A DNA stretch of 64,000 nt from Pseudomonas asturiensis (lineage in GTDB: Bacteria > Pseudomonadota > Gammaproteobacteria > Pseudomonadales > Pseudomonadaceae), in contig NZ_FRDA01000001.1 in assembly GCF_900143095.1 (NCBI RefSeq), forward strand, positions 248,001 through 312,000, in the 5' to 3' direction. This document shows, in pieces, positions 25,669 through 36,280 of the stretch. Every line of letters begins with the position of its first letter. The stretch's first letter is position 1. The translations under genes and the position numbers were made by a program. Under the pieces are notes generated by a model. It was not told where the DNA came from. It saw only the letters and a list, made by a program, of their open reading frames with translations, and did not search any database.

Positions 25669-26574
25669 TTATCGCCCCCAGATTTCCAGCGCATACTCGA
25701 CAAAACTGCGCAGCTTCGGTACGCGGTAGCGATCCTGCACATACAACAGGTTCATGGGCCGTATGGGCAGCTGATAGTCCGGCAGCAGCGCCACCATCTG
25801 ACCGTCCAGCAGGTCGCGCTGCACCAGTGCGTCAGGCAGCATGACAATGCCCATGCCTGCACGGGCCGCCTGGTAGAGACCTGTCGAGGTATTGACGACC
25901 ATCGAGCCTTCTACATCCACCACAACGTCGCCTTCGGGCCCGGTCATGCGCCAGCGTCTGCCGACATCACTCCAGTCATCGCCGGCCGGGTAGGCGAACG
26001 CCAGGCAGTTGTGCGCGCGCAGGTCCTGGGGGCGGGCTGGCGTGCCGTGGCGAGCCAGGTAATCGGGCGAGGCGCAGATGGTGAGGGTGTAATCCTGCAA
26101 AGGTCTGGCAATCATCGGCAAGGAATCGGGCAGAGTGCCCAGCCTGATCGCAATGTCGAAGCCGTTTTCGATCAGGTTCAGTCGCTGGTTGCTGAGCACC
26201 AGATCGAACCTGACGTCGGGAAAGCGTCGGGAATATTCGACCAGTGCCGGGGCCAGCACCTCGGAGCCAAAGGTCAACGGTGCAGTGATGCGAAGGGTAC
26301 CTGCCGGTTCGCCCTGCGCCTGTTCGGCAAGTTGCTCGGAAGCAGCCACCAGGCCCAGCACCTCCAGACAGCGCTCGTAGTAAGCCCTGCCGAACTCGGT
26401 CAGGCGCTGACGGCGGGTGGTGCGGATCAGCAGGCTGACGCCCAGACGCTGCTCCAGCGAGCGCAGATGGTTGCCGACCATGGTGGTGGAGATCGAGCAC
26501 GCCTGGGCGGCGGCTGTGAGGCTACCGCCTTCGACGACCTTGACGTACACCGTCATTGCCTGAAAAAGGTCCAT
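25669..26574 (-). CDS. LysR-family transcriptional regulator
   Basis: 301 residues. The N-terminal winged helix-turn-helix is clear (VVEGGSLTAAAQACSISTTMVGNHLRSLEQRLGV), followed by the substrate-binding domain beginning LRITAPLTFGSEVLAPALVEYSRRFPDV. It belongs to the branch that includes DsdC/AaeR-like regulators, but the effector cannot be told. The ATG at 26574 is used. It is divergent from an aminotransferase gene, with a palindrome in the 104-base gap, so control of that neighbour is the simplest guess. Confidence 0.92.
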   Translation of the reverse strand: MDLFQAMTVYVKVVEGGSLTAAAQACSISTTMVGNHLRSLEQRLGVSLLIRTTRRQRLTEFGRAYYERCLEVLGLVAASEQLAEQAQGEPAGTLRITAPLTFGSEVLAPALVEYSRRFPDVRFDLVLSNQRLNLIENGFDIAIRLGTLPDSLPMIARPLQDYTLTICASPDYLARHGTPARPQDLRAHNCLAFAYPAGDDWSDVGRRWRMTGPEGDVVVDVEGSMVVNTSTGLYQAARAGMGIVMLPDALVQRDLLDGQMVALLPDYQLPIRPMNLLYVQDRYRVPKLRSFVEYALEIWGR

Positions 26575-26619
26575 TATCAATCCCGACTTTAAAATGATTG
26601 AAGTGTTACGGGGTTTATC

Positions 26620-26643
26620 CAGTATGGGTGGCTAACCATACTG
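26620..26643. promoter_or_regulatory. Palindrome between LysR and aminotransferase genes
   Basis: CAGTATGG (26620-26627) and CCATACTG (26636-26643) are perfect 8-base arms with an 8-base spacer, within the divergent promoter region. Size and place suit a LysR or other dimeric-regulator operator; no T-run follows. Confidence 0.5.
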
Positions 26644-26678
26644 CAAAAATACCTTGTGCACCTATGGAGCGACACAGC

Positions 26679-27881
26679 ATGACCACTGCCTGCCTGATGA
26701 CCACTTATCAACCGCTGGCCCTGAGTTTCAGCCACGGCCTGGGCACTCGCCTGTGGGATCAGACCGGGCGCGAGTATCTGGATGCCGTGGCGGGCGTGGC
26801 GGTCACTAATATCGGTCACTCCCATCCTGTGCTGGTAGAAGCGATTCGCGAGCAGGCAGGTCTGTTGTTGCATACCTCCAATCTGTACAGCATTGACTGG
26901 CAGCAACGCCTGGCGCAGAGGCTGACGGGGTTGTCGGGTCTTGAACGGGTGTTTTTCAACAATTCCGGTGCCGAAGCCAACGAAACGGCGCTCAAGCTCG
27001 CGCGTCTGCATGGCTGGCATAAGTACATCGAACGGCCGCTGGTGGTGGTCATGGAAAACGCCTTCCACGGCCGTACGCTTGGCACGCTGTGCGCCAGTGA
27101 CGGCCCGGCGGTGCGCTTGGGGTATGGAAGCCTGCCGGGTGACTTCGTCAAGGTGCCGTTTGGTGACCTGGCGACCTTCGACAAGGTCTGCGTCACCCAC
27201 GGCCACAGGATTTGCGCTGTACTGGTCGAGCCGATTCAGGGCGAGGGCGGTGCACGGGTCGCCCCGCCCGGTTACCTCAAGGCCTTGCGTGAGCGCTGCA
27301 CAAGGCGGGACTGGTTACTGATGCTCGATGAAATCCAGACCGGTATGGGGCGTACGGGGAAGTGGTTTGCGTTTCAGCACGAGGGCATCGTGCCTGATGT
27401 CATCACGCTGGCCAAGGGACTGGGCAACGGCATCCCCATTGGTGCGTGCCTGGCGCGGGGCAAGGCGGCGGGGCTGTTCACGCCGGGCAGCCATGGCAGT
27501 ACGTTTGGCGGCAACCCGCTGGCATGCCGCGCAGGGTGTACGGTCATCGACATCATTGAGCAGCAAGGGTTGGTGGAAAATGCGCGGCAACAGGGGCAAC
27601 TTCTGCTGGAGCGTCTGCAGGCTGTATTGAAGGGCCATCCGCAGGTGCTGGAAATCCGGGGCAGGGGTCTGATGATTGGTATCGAATTGCTACAGGCGAT
27701 TCCTGGGTTGACGGCGCTGGCAGCGCAGGAGCACGGCCTGTTGATCAATGTCACCCGGGGCAAGATCATCCGTCTTTTGCCGCCGCTGGTGCTGGATGCC
27801 GCCGAGGTGGAGATGATCGCACAAGGCATCGTCGCAACGCTGGACAGCGCCACGGGCGTGCGACTGGAACGCTCGGCCTGA
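26679..27881 (+). CDS. Class III PLP aminotransferase, acetylornithine-aminotransferase-like
   Basis: 400 residues, the normal ArgD length. Seen are [20 protein letters not shown], the HGRT loop, [11 protein letters not shown], and the PLP-binding Lys246 in [14 protein letters not shown]. The closest family by these motifs is acetylornithine/succinylornithine aminotransferase, but a separate ArgD usually exists in Pseudomonas, so this may be a catabolic paralogue with another amine donor. The ATG at 26679 follows a GGAG site; the frame is open upstream without homology. It is divergent from a LysR gene. Confidence 0.9.
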   Translation: MTTACLMTTYQPLALSFSHGLGTRLWDQTGREYLDAVAGVAVTNIGHSHPVLVEAIREQAGLLLHTSNLYSIDWQQRLAQRLTGLSGLERVFFNNSGAEANETALKLARLHGWHKYIERPLVVVMENAFHGRTLGTLCASDGPAVRLGYGSLPGDFVKVPFGDLATFDKVCVTHGHRICAVLVEPIQGEGGARVAPPGYLKALRERCTRRDWLLMLDEIQTGMGRTGKWFAFQHEGIVPDVITLAKGLGNGIPIGACLARGKAAGLFTPGSHGSTFGGNPLACRAGCTVIDIIEQQGLVENARQQGQLLLERLQAVLKGHPQVLEIRGRGLMIGIELLQAIPGLTALAAQEHGLLINVTRGKIIRLLPPLVLDAAEVEMIAQGIVATLDSATGVRLERSA

Positions 27882-28003
27882 CAAGACCGTTTGCGGGTCA
27901 GGGCTATGCCGGGCTGTACCGTGGTGCCTCATATGCGGTAGAACAGGGGAGCATTGCGTGTGTCGACGCAATGGCTACCCCATGGATTCAAAAGGAGCGC
28001 ACC

Positions 28004-28552
28004 ATGTCAATCCGGTCCCTGACCCTCGCCACCCTGCTCGTCGCTGGCGGGCTTTTCACTGCCGGCCCGGTTTTCGCCGCCGACAGCGACAGCCCGTTGG
28101 CGCAGGAGCGTGGCAAGACACGTCCCCTGATCATCATCGCCCCCAGCACCGTCGATCCGACGCTTGTCAGCATCAAGAAGGCGCTTGATGAGCCTGCCAA
28201 TCGTGAAGCCTTCGCGCAGCGTAACATGGTGCTGTTCACGGTGATCAACACCATTGGCGAACGCAATGGCAAAACCATGGATGCGCAGTCCACCATGGCC
28301 CTGATCCGCGAGCTGAAACTGGGCGCTGGCGCGAAAACCAAGGTTATTCTGGTGGGCAAGGACGGGGAGAAGAAGATCGAAAAGGAAGGGGTCGTCGATC
28401 CGAAGGAAATCTTCGCCACCATCGACCAGATGCCGATGCGCGAACGGGAAGCCAGCGCACCGCCGCCAGAGCCTGAACCCAAACCTGCACCTGCCGAAAA
28501 GGCCGGAAAACCGGTTAAGCCTGCGGCGGGCAGTAAAACCCTGGACGATTGA
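28004..28552 (+). CDS. Exported DUF4174-type protein
   Basis: 182 residues with a cleavable signal (MSIRSLTLATLLVAGGLFTAGPVFAAD). A DUF4174-like domain follows (about 30-145), with the core RPLIIIAPSTVDP and TKVILVGKDGEKK strands suggesting a thioredoxin-like fold without a CxxC. The C-terminus is a Pro/Ala/Lys-rich tail (about 150-180). Role unknown. AAAGGAG lies nine bases before the ATG. It converges on the CBS gene. Confidence 0.82.
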   Translation: MSIRSLTLATLLVAGGLFTAGPVFAADSDSPLAQERGKTRPLIIIAPSTVDPTLVSIKKALDEPANREAFAQRNMVLFTVINTIGERNGKTMDAQSTMALIRELKLGAGAKTKVILVGKDGEKKIEKEGVVDPKEIFATIDQMPMREREASAPPPEPEPKPAPAEKAGKPVKPAAGSKTLDD

Positions 28553-28615
28553 TTGCCGCAGTGGGGCGTGATTGCGAAGGGCAAGCACGCCTGCACTCAC
28601 TACCAACCGACGCAG

Positions 28616-29056
28616 TTACTCGCCGCGTATGTACTGTTCTAGCTGTTGAATCAGGCTGGCCTGTTCATCGATGGCTTCCTTGACCAGGTCGCCGATGGAG
28701 AGCAAGCCCAGCAGTTCACCGTTCTCCACCACCGGCAGGTGGCGCAGATGGCCGTCGGTCATGATGCCCATGCACGCCTCGACACTCTGCTGAGGATCGA
28801 CGGTGATCACTTTGCTGCTCATGATCGCGCTGACGGGCGTGCCGACTGAGGAGCGGCCCTTGAGAATCATCTTGCGTGCATAGTCGCGTTCGCTGACCAC
28901 CCCGACCACCGCACCCTTCTCGACCACCGGCAGGGCCCCGATGTTCTTCTCGGCCATCAGCCTGAGCGCATCGAGCACCATTTGATCCGGGGCAATGGTG
29001 TGCACTTTCTGGTTCTGTTCAGCTTTTAATTTCAACAACTGGGCGACGGTCTTCAT
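28616..29056 (-). CDS. CBS-domain-pair protein
   Basis: 146 residues made of two CBS motifs (about 17-65 and 80-130): VLDALRLMAEKNIGALPVV, GVVSERDYARKMI, VEACMGIMTDGHLRHLPVV and GLLSIGDLVKEAI. Such stand-alone pairs bind adenine nucleotides and sense energy or redox state. The start MKTVAQLLKLKA at 29056 is used, with a GGAG stretch about 9 bases upstream. It lies downstream of, and on the same strand as, the GGDEF-EAL gene, with 126 bases between. Confidence 0.92.
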   Translation of the reverse strand: MKTVAQLLKLKAEQNQKVHTIAPDQMVLDALRLMAEKNIGALPVVEKGAVVGVVSERDYARKMILKGRSSVGTPVSAIMSSKVITVDPQQSVEACMGIMTDGHLRHLPVVENGELLGLLSIGDLVKEAIDEQASLIQQLEQYIRGE

Positions 29057-29182
29057 GGCGCTCTCCGGGATGAGGATGACTCTGTGTCTGGGCACAGTGC
29101 TGTCTGCTACAGAATCGTGCAGTCAGTGCAATCCAGCAAGTCGCAAAGCGACTACAAGCAGTTGAAAACCCGACAGTCAGCT

Positions 29183-31762
29183 TTACGACTGGCCAGTCTG
29201 AGCCTCAACGGCCTCAAGAAATGACGACAAGGGCATGGGCCTGTTCAGGTAATACCCCTGAGCCTCGTCGCAGGCCAATGACTGCAGGCTGGTGAGTTGT
29301 TGCGCGGTTTCGACGCCTTCTGCAGTGATGGTCATCGACAGGCTGCGCCCCAGCTGAATGATGGCCTGGACGATCGAGTGGCTTTGGGTATTGGTGTCGA
29401 TCTCGTTGATAAAACTGCGATCGATCTTCAGTGCATCGAACGGGAACATCTTCAGGTAGCTCAGCGACGAGTAGCCGGTCCCGAAGTCATCCATCGACAA
29501 CCTTACGCCCAGTGCCTTGAGTTGATTGATCAGCTTCAGTGCCGCGTGTGCGTCATGAATCATCACCCGCTCTGTCACTTCGAGTTCCAGCCGATGACTG
29601 GGCAGGCCGGTCCTGATCAATACCTGGCGCACGCGCTCCACCAGACCCGGCGTACGGAATTCCACGGCAGAGATGTTTACCGACACGCGCAATGTATCGT
29701 CCCAGCGCGCCGCATCGCTACAGGCCCGATGCAGCACCCAGTCGCTCAGCGCCACAATCAGCCCATTGTCCTCGGCCAGACCAATGAACTGATCGGGCAT
29801 GCACAGTCCAAGCGTGGGATGTTCCCAGCGGATCAGTGCTTCGGCACCGGATATCCTGCCGCTGGCGATGTTGTAACGTGGCTGGTAGCGCAAACTGAAC
29901 TCATCGTTTTTGATGGCCACACGCAGGTTCTTTTCCATCTCGCGCAGTTGGGTGATGCGCGTGCTCATGATCTCTTCGTAGAATCGCCACGTATTACGGC
30001 CTTCTTTTTTCGCCTGATAGAGCGCCAGATCGGAAAACCGAATCAGGTTCTGGCTGTCCTGTGCGTGCTGCGGGAACAGCGCAATACCGATGCTCAGGCC
30101 GATCGACACTTCCTGGTTATTGAGCGTGAAAGGCCGGCCGATGAGGGCGATCAAACGCTCGCACAGGCGTTCTATGTCGTCGATCGTCGCAAGGCTCGTC
30201 GTCACCATCAGGAACTCGTCGCCCCCTTGCCGGGCCAGCAGACCGCCCGTTGGCAGGCAGCGTGATAGCCGCTCAGCCACTTCCCGGAGCACACTGTCAC
30301 CCACGCTGTGGCCAAAGATGTCGTTGATGGGCTTGAAGCTGTCCAGGTCCAGATTCAGCATGGTGACTGCAAAACCGGGCTCATGACGGCGCTCAAACGT
30401 GCGATTCAGGAAAGCCTGCATCTGGGTGCGATTGGGCAGGCCGGTCAAGGCATCGTGCTGAGACAGGTGAAACAGCCGCGTCTGGTTTTCCACTTCCTGA
30501 GTAATGTCCGAGGCAATCCCCAGATACCCGACGATGCGCGAATCGAGCACGATGGGCCTGACGGCAATGTTGCTGGTCCGTACCGAACCCTGGAGCGAAT
30601 AGTGCGTGCAACGCAGCACGGCGCGCTCGTCCGAAGGGCGTTCAGTGCGAACCCACTCTTCCAGAGACTGGGTCGGACTGGTCAGCAGTTGAGTAAGATG
30701 GCGGCCTTTCCAGGGCAGCGATGCGTGGCCGGTCACGCGGGTAAAGCGCTCTGAAAGGTAGGTGATGCGCAGCTGCGCATCGGTTTCCCAGACCCAGTCC
30801 GAGGCGCTTTCAGCCACGTTGCGAAAACGCTCTTCGCTGCTGAGCAGCGCAGCCCGGCTCTGGTTGATGAGTTCGAACTGTCGATCCATCAGTTCGGCGG
30901 TCCTGATGGTTTTTCTGGAAACGCGTCTGGCGACGAAGGCCAGGGTCATCAGGAACAGGATCAGAACCGGCAGCAGTCCGCTCACCAGCTTCATGCCCGG
31001 CCGCTCCGGGTCCCAGCGCAACAGCAGGCCGGGGGCGATTTCCAGCGATGGAAGGTGTTTGGCATCCTGGGCATCGGACGCTTCGCGCAAGCCATGCAGG
31101 CCATAGAGCTGCCCCATGGTTCTCAGCTTCTGGGGCGTCAGCGTATAGGCCAGAACCAGTAGCGATTGAGCGGAGTCGGTCGGTTGCACCTGATCATCGC
31201 CTCCGGTGGTCAGCGGCGCAGCGATCAGCAGTACCGGAACATGATTGACCCTGCGCATCTGGGTAAAGACTTCATCCTCGCCCGCAGGCTCGCGGGCCTG
31301 GGTCACCAGTTGATCCTGACCGCCGTCCAGCCAGTCTGTCAGTTGCAGCGTGGCCAGTTCGCCCTTGTCCACGGCGTAAGAGGTCTGATTCTGCCCATCG
31401 ATGACAAACACCCCTTCGAACTCGAAATCGGTGTACAGCGAGGCACCAAGGTTGTTACGCGTATACGCCCACTCCTTGTCGACCTTGATGTGCAGATGCT
31501 TGTAAGCGTCTCCCCAGAACGCGTTGTCCTTGAAGGTCGCTACCAGGGCTTTTTCCCTTGATTGCCAGATTTTTTCGACCAGCCGCTGACTCTGCTGCGC
31601 TGCGCTTTGATTCAACTGCCAGGCGATATAGAACAACGAAGCGATCATGACAGACGAAAGCGCGCCCAGCAGGCCGGCCATGGTCAAAAGGGTGCGGCGC
31701 GCCAGAAACGTGTTGCCACGAACGGTGACTGGCAGGGGATCAAGCGAATCGAGCGATTTCAT
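29183..31762 (-). CDS. CHASE4-PAS-GGDEF-EAL cyclic-di-GMP protein
   Basis: 859 residues. A transmembrane helix near 22-45 is followed by a CHASE4-like extracytoplasmic domain (FKDNAFWGDAYKHLHIKVD), a second helix near 260-280, a PAS domain (FRNVAESASDWVWETDAQLR), GGDEF (intact GGDEF at about 513-517) and EAL (intact EALIRWEHP near 638 and DDFGTGYSSLSYL). There is no RxxD inhibition site five residues before GGDEF. Both activities could be present; the net effect on c-di-GMP cannot be told. The start at 31762 (MKSLDSLDPLP) lacks a strong ribosome site, and the frame stays open upstream. Confidence 0.92.
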   Translation of the reverse strand: MKSLDSLDPLPVTVRGNTFLARRTLLTMAGLLGALSSVMIASLFYIAWQLNQSAAQQSQRLVEKIWQSREKALVATFKDNAFWGDAYKHLHIKVDKEWAYTRNNLGASLYTDFEFEGVFVIDGQNQTSYAVDKGELATLQLTDWLDGGQDQLVTQAREPAGEDEVFTQMRRVNHVPVLLIAAPLTTGGDDQVQPTDSAQSLLVLAYTLTPQKLRTMGQLYGLHGLREASDAQDAKHLPSLEIAPGLLLRWDPERPGMKLVSGLLPVLILFLMTLAFVARRVSRKTIRTAELMDRQFELINQSRAALLSSEERFRNVAESASDWVWETDAQLRITYLSERFTRVTGHASLPWKGRHLTQLLTSPTQSLEEWVRTERPSDERAVLRCTHYSLQGSVRTSNIAVRPIVLDSRIVGYLGIASDITQEVENQTRLFHLSQHDALTGLPNRTQMQAFLNRTFERRHEPGFAVTMLNLDLDSFKPINDIFGHSVGDSVLREVAERLSRCLPTGGLLARQGGDEFLMVTTSLATIDDIERLCERLIALIGRPFTLNNQEVSIGLSIGIALFPQHAQDSQNLIRFSDLALYQAKKEGRNTWRFYEEIMSTRITQLREMEKNLRVAIKNDEFSLRYQPRYNIASGRISGAEALIRWEHPTLGLCMPDQFIGLAEDNGLIVALSDWVLHRACSDAARWDDTLRVSVNISAVEFRTPGLVERVRQVLIRTGLPSHRLELEVTERVMIHDAHAALKLINQLKALGVRLSMDDFGTGYSSLSYLKMFPFDALKIDRSFINEIDTNTQSHSIVQAIIQLGRSLSMTITAEGVETAQQLTSLQSLACDEAQGYYLNRPMPLSSFLEAVEAQTGQS

Positions 31763-31984
31763 TACTGCTATTCCAGGGTCAGTAGCGTCCACACGACAGG
31801 TTGCGAACAGAAAGGCTTCACTTACCTGTGGCGGGTGCGTCCACTCGGATGTGCAGTCCATGGCCACATACGTGTACCGGGTTATCGGCTCAGACAAATG
31901 TTTCTTGAACCGACCGTCAGGCGCGCACGTGCAGTCATAGCCACGTAGAATCAGGCGCTTAATCGTCTGATCGAGGTTGTACCG

Positions 31985-34348
31985 TTGGAGTTACAGCAGG
32001 GCTTCATTCTGAGCCGGCACTGGCAGGACACGCCCGCCGGGACTGAAGTCGACTTCTGGCTGGCGACCGATGACGGCCCGCGCCACATCCGCCTGCCGTG
32101 CCAACCCTCTGTCGCGTTCATTCCCGCCGAACAGCAGGAGCGCGCCCGTTCATTGCTGCGGGCCGAGCGTGGCGTGGAGTTGCGGCCGCTGCAATTGTGC
32201 GACTTTCGCCATCGGCCGGTGCTGGGGGTGTACTGCCAGCAGCATCGGCAATTGATGAACATCGAAAAACTGCTGCGCAAAGGCAACGTCGATGTCTACG
32301 AAGCCGACATCCGGCCGCCCGAACGCTACCTGATGGAGCGCTTCATCACTGCGCCTGTGCAGTTCAGCGGCACGGCGAATGCCGAAGGTGTGCTGTGCGA
32401 TGCGCAGATCAGGCCCGCTGTGGCGTATCGTCCCCGATTGAAACTGGTCTCGCTGGACATCGAAACCACGGCGCGTGGCGAGCTGTATTCGATTGCGCTG
32501 GAAGGCTGTGGTCAGCGCCAGGTGTACATGTTGGGGCCTGCCAACGGTGGCAACGAGGCGTTGGACTTTCAGCTCGACTACTGCGACACCCGCGCGCAGC
32601 TGCTGGAGCGGTTGAACGAATGGTTGGCGCTCCACGACCCCGACGCGATCATTGGCTGGAACGTGGTGCAGTTCGACCTGCGGGTGCTACACGAGCATGC
32701 CCAGCGCTTGAACATTGCGCTCAAGCTGGGCCGTGGTGGCGAGGCCATGGGCTGGCGCGAGCATGGCAGCCGCAATAATCATTTTTTTGCCGACATCAGC
32801 GGGCGGCTGGTCATTGACGGGATCGAAGCGTTGCGGTCGGCGACCTGGAGCTTTGCGTCGTTCAGTCTGGAGAACGTCGCACAGACCCTGCTGGGCGAAG
32901 GCAAGGCTATCAGCACGCCGTATCAGCGCATGGATGAAATCAATCGCATGTTCGCCGAGGACAAACCGGCGCTGGCGCGTTACAACATCAAGGACTGTGA
33001 ACTGGTCACGCGGATCTTCGCCAAGACTCAACTGCTGACGTTTCTGCTCGAACGCGCCACCGTCACCGGGCTGCCCGCCGATCGCAGTGGCGGCTCAGTC
33101 GCTGCGTTCTGCCATTTGTACATTCCGCTGATGCATCGCCAGGGTTTTGTCGCGCCCAATCTGGGCGAGCGCCTGCCCGAAGCCAGCCCCGGCGGTTTTG
33201 TCATGGACTCGCAGCCGGGCCTGTACGAATCGGTGCTGGTGCTGGATTACAAGAGCCTGTACCCGTCGATCATTCGCACCTTTCTCATCGACCCGGTCGG
33301 GCTGGTCGAAGGCCTGCGTCACCCGGATGACAGCACCTCGGTGCCGGGTTTTCGCGGCGCACGGTTTTCCCGAACGCGGCACAGCCTGCCAGCCATCGTC
33401 GAGCGCGTCTGGCAGGGGCGGGAAACAGCCAAGCGGGAACAGAATGCACCGCTGTCCCAGGCATTGAAAATCATCATGAACGCGTTCTACGGCGTACTGG
33501 GCTCCAGTGGCTGTCGGTTTTTCGATCCGCGGCTGGCATCGTCCATTACCCTGCGCGGGCATGAAATCATGCTCAAGACCCGCGAGCTGATCGAGGCGCA
33601 GGGCTACACAGTGATTTATGGCGACACTGACTCGACCTTCGTCTGGCTTGGCCGACCGCATGGCCAGGAAGAGGCGGCAGGCATCGGCACGGCGCTGGTC
33701 CGGCAGGTCAACGACTGGTGGCGCGAGCATTTGCAGAACACCTATGGTCTGGACAGTGCCCTTGAGCTGCAATACGAGACACACTTCAAACGCTTTCTGA
33801 TGCCGACCGTTCGCGGCGCAGAGGAGGGCAGCAAGAAGCGTTACGCCGGGCTCGTCATCCGCGCCGACGGCAGTGAAGAAATGGTCTACAAGGGGCTGGA
33901 AACCGTTCGTACCGACTGGTCGCCCCTGGCCCGGCAATTTCAGCAGGAGCTGTACCTGCGGATCTTCAAGCGTCAGCCGTATCAGGATTATGTGCGCGAC
34001 TATGTGCGGCGCACACTGGCAGGCGAGCTGGACGACCTGTTGATCTATCGCAAACGTCTGCGCCGCAAGCTGGACGACTACCAGCGCAACGTCCCGCCCC
34101 ACGTGCGCGCCGCGCGGCTTGCCGATGATTACAACGATCTGCAGGGCCGTCCGCGCCAGTACCAGAGCGGCGGCTGGATCAGCTATGTGATGACCCTGGC
34201 CGGGCCTGAACCCCTTGAAATCCGTACCGCGCCCATCGACTACGACCATTACGTGACCCGCCAGCTTCAGCCGCTGGCCGATGCCATTCTGCCGTTCGTG
34301 GATGACGACTTCGGCACCTTGATCGGCGGGCAGCTTGGGCTGTTTTAA
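31985..34348 (+). CDS. polB: DNA polymerase II (family B)
   Basis: 787 residues, the PolB length of gamma-proteobacteria. The 3'-5' exonuclease motif is present as [10 protein letters not shown] and the polymerase motifs as [13 protein letters not shown] (about 420), an NAFYGVLGS segment and [10 protein letters not shown] (about 544). It acts in replication restart and lesion bypass. The start is a TTG at 31985, which fits the family N-terminus ([16 protein letters not shown]) and a GAGG stretch nine bases upstream. No LexA box was found in the 222-base gap upstream, unlike E. coli polB. Confidence 0.95.
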   Translation: MELQQGFILSRHWQDTPAGTEVDFWLATDDGPRHIRLPCQPSVAFIPAEQQERARSLLRAERGVELRPLQLCDFRHRPVLGVYCQQHRQLMNIEKLLRKGNVDVYEADIRPPERYLMERFITAPVQFSGTANAEGVLCDAQIRPAVAYRPRLKLVSLDIETTARGELYSIALEGCGQRQVYMLGPANGGNEALDFQLDYCDTRAQLLERLNEWLALHDPDAIIGWNVVQFDLRVLHEHAQRLNIALKLGRGGEAMGWREHGSRNNHFFADISGRLVIDGIEALRSATWSFASFSLENVAQTLLGEGKAISTPYQRMDEINRMFAEDKPALARYNIKDCELVTRIFAKTQLLTFLLERATVTGLPADRSGGSVAAFCHLYIPLMHRQGFVAPNLGERLPEASPGGFVMDSQPGLYESVLVLDYKSLYPSIIRTFLIDPVGLVEGLRHPDDSTSVPGFRGARFSRTRHSLPAIVERVWQGRETAKREQNAPLSQALKIIMNAFYGVLGSSGCRFFDPRLASSITLRGHEIMLKTRELIEAQGYTVIYGDTDSTFVWLGRPHGQEEAAGIGTALVRQVNDWWREHLQNTYGLDSALELQYETHFKRFLMPTVRGAEEGSKKRYAGLVIRADGSEEMVYKGLETVRTDWSPLARQFQQELYLRIFKRQPYQDYVRDYVRRTLAGELDDLLIYRKRLRRKLDDYQRNVPPHVRAARLADDYNDLQGRPRQYQSGGWISYVMTLAGPEPLEIRTAPIDYDHYVTRQLQPLADAILPFVDDDFGTLIGGQLGLF

Positions 34349-34417
34349 CCCGTTTTTTTCTGGATGCAGGCACTGTCCTGCGCGCTGGACATGACGCAAC
34401 GCTTGTAAGGATTGAGT

Positions 34418-35398
34418 GTGAGCAGAGAACAACTTGAACAGCAGCAGATTGCGATCTATTTCATGGCCGTGCTGGTAGCGGCTGTCGGCGGCCTTTTCGC
34501 GCCTGTTGCCGGGCAGGCATTGGGTGTGCTGGTCACGCCTGCGATTGCCGTGCTCATGTACGCCATGTTTCTGCAGATCCCGTTCCTGGATTTGCGTCAG
34601 GGGCTTGGCAACAAACGCTTCCTGCTCGCGCTGCTGATCGCCAACTTCATCGTGATACCTGTACTGGTCTGGTTACTGACTCTTGGGCTGAGTGAACACC
34701 CGGCGATTTTAGTGGGGGCCTTGCTGGTGCTGCTCACGCCGTGTATCGACTATGTGGTGGTCTTTACTCACCTTGGCAAGGGTGATTCCAGATTGACCCT
34801 GGCGGCCACGCCCGTGTTGCTTCTGCTGCAACTGTTGTTACTGCCGCTGTACCTGGCGTTGATGCTGGGCAGTGCGTCATCAGTGGCGATTTCCATCAGC
34901 CCCTTTGTCGAGGCGTTCGTGGTGCTGATCGTTCTGCCTCTGGTACTTGCGGTGCTCACTGCCGCCGGGGTCAAGCGCTTTCCGGTTGTGGCGCACTGGA
35001 ACAATGCCTGGGCGTGGATGCCTGTTCCGGCGATGGCCGGGGTGCTGGTCGTGGTAATGGGTTCGCAGATCACGGCGGTGGTGAGCGGCCTGGATCAGTT
35101 GCTGCCGGTCATCCCTGTCTACCTGGCGTTCATGGTGCTTGCGCCGCTGACAGGCGCGCTGGTCGCGAAGGGCTTCAGGCTGCCTGCAGCCACTGCCAGA
35201 TCGGTGGCGTTCAGCACTTCGACGCGCAACTCGTTGGTGGTCTTGCCGCTGGCGCTGGCCTTGCCCGAAGGGATCAGGCAGCTGGCGGCCGCGGCCGTCA
35301 TCACCCAGACGCTGATCGAGCTGGTCAGTGAGCTGATCTACATTCGCGCGATTCCGGCGTTGATCCGTGACGAGAAGCAGCGCGAGGCGGCGCAGTAA
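34418..35398 (+). CDS. BASS-superfamily (ACR3/bile-acid-symporter-like) transporter
   Basis: 326 residues with about ten hydrophobic helices. Sequence features such as LLTPCIDYVVVFTHLGKGD and the TSTRNSLVVLPLALALPEG segment place it with the arsenite (ACR3)/bile acid:sodium symporter superfamily. No arsC or arsR lies nearby, so the substrate is open. The GTG start at 34418 has AAGGA six bases upstream; an in-frame TTG two codons earlier is the alternative. Confidence 0.85.
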   Translation: MSREQLEQQQIAIYFMAVLVAAVGGLFAPVAGQALGVLVTPAIAVLMYAMFLQIPFLDLRQGLGNKRFLLALLIANFIVIPVLVWLLTLGLSEHPAILVGALLVLLTPCIDYVVVFTHLGKGDSRLTLAATPVLLLLQLLLLPLYLALMLGSASSVAISISPFVEAFVVLIVLPLVLAVLTAAGVKRFPVVAHWNNAWAWMPVPAMAGVLVVVMGSQITAVVSGLDQLLPVIPVYLAFMVLAPLTGALVAKGFRLPAATARSVAFSTSTRNSLVVLPLALALPEGIRQLAAAAVITQTLIELVSELIYIRAIPALIRDEKQREAAQ

Positions 35399-35410
35399 CG
35401 GGTGATGTGA

Positions 35411-36256
35411 TCAATGCGGCGTCAGTTGCTCAGCCAGTCTTGGCAGCAATTGCTCGCACGATGCTTCGATTTTCATGTCCAGCAGCTCGTCGGCGCGGGT
35501 CTTGCCGTGGTTGATGGCAATGACCGGTTTGCCCTGTTCGGCCATCGCCTTGCACAAACGGAAGGCTGACCAGGCCATCAGCGAGGTGCCTACCACCAGT
35601 AACCCTTCGGCCTGCTCGGCGCTGAGCGTGGCTTTTGCGGCGGTCGGGGCCGCGACGTTCTCGCCGAAGAACACCACGTCAGGCTTGAGGCGGTTGCCGT
35701 CGCAGTGAGGGCAATGCGGCACTTTGAAGGCGGCCTCGAAGGCGGGGTCCAGCAGTGTGTCGCCGTCGGGCGCCTGAGTGGCATGCACGCCGAGCAAATA
35801 GGGATTGTGTTCCAGCATCACGTCTTGAATCGCCGCCCGATCGTGACGTTGCTGGCAATCCAGGCACAGCACTCGATGCAGGCTGCCATGCAACTCGATA
35901 ACGTCATGACTACCCGCCTGACTGTGCAGCGCGTCGACGTTCTGGGTGATCAAACCGGTGATGGCGTCATCGTTTTGCAGGCGCGCCAATGCCTGATGCG
36001 CAGCATTGGGCAGCGCCGCACGGATTCTCGGCCAGCCCAGCATGGCCCGCGCCCAATAGCGTTGGCGCGCTGCCGGGTTATTGATGAACTCCTGATACAT
36101 CATCGGCTGTTTGCCGCGGCGCACGCCTTCCTTGTCACGATAGTCGGGAATGCCGGACGCAGTGCTGATGCCTGCCCCTGTGATCACCAGAAACGGCCGC
36201 TCGGCCATGTATCGTGCAAGGGCATCGAGCTGTTCGCGAACAGGGCTGGCCAGCAT
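35411..36256 (-). CDS. Sir2-family NAD-dependent protein deacylase
   Basis: 281 residues. The NAD-binding GAGISTASGIPDYRD motif (about 27-41), TQNVDALHSQAG, the catalytic His in ELHGSLH, and two zinc-binding pairs (CLDC and CPHC) are all present, as is VVGTSLMAWSAFRL near the C-terminus. It removes acyl groups from lysines using NAD. It belongs to the longer bacterial sirtuin type, not the CobB/Sir2Tm short type. It is followed by the lysE gene upstream on the same strand (24-base gap), so they may be cotranscribed. Confidence 0.94.
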   Translation of the reverse strand: MLASPVREQLDALARYMAERPFLVITGAGISTASGIPDYRDKEGVRRGKQPMMYQEFINNPAARQRYWARAMLGWPRIRAALPNAAHQALARLQNDDAITGLITQNVDALHSQAGSHDVIELHGSLHRVLCLDCQQRHDRAAIQDVMLEHNPYLLGVHATQAPDGDTLLDPAFEAAFKVPHCPHCDGNRLKPDVVFFGENVAAPTAAKATLSAEQAEGLLVVGTSLMAWSAFRLCKAMAEQGKPVIAINHGKTRADELLDMKIEASCEQLLPRLAEQLTPH

Positions 36257-36280
36257 TTCAAACCTCGGATGGTCGGCAGA

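Noticed and set aside
31763..31984. LexA box for polB
   Set aside because: No CTGT-N8-ACAG match in the gap, although polB is SOS-controlled in E. coli.
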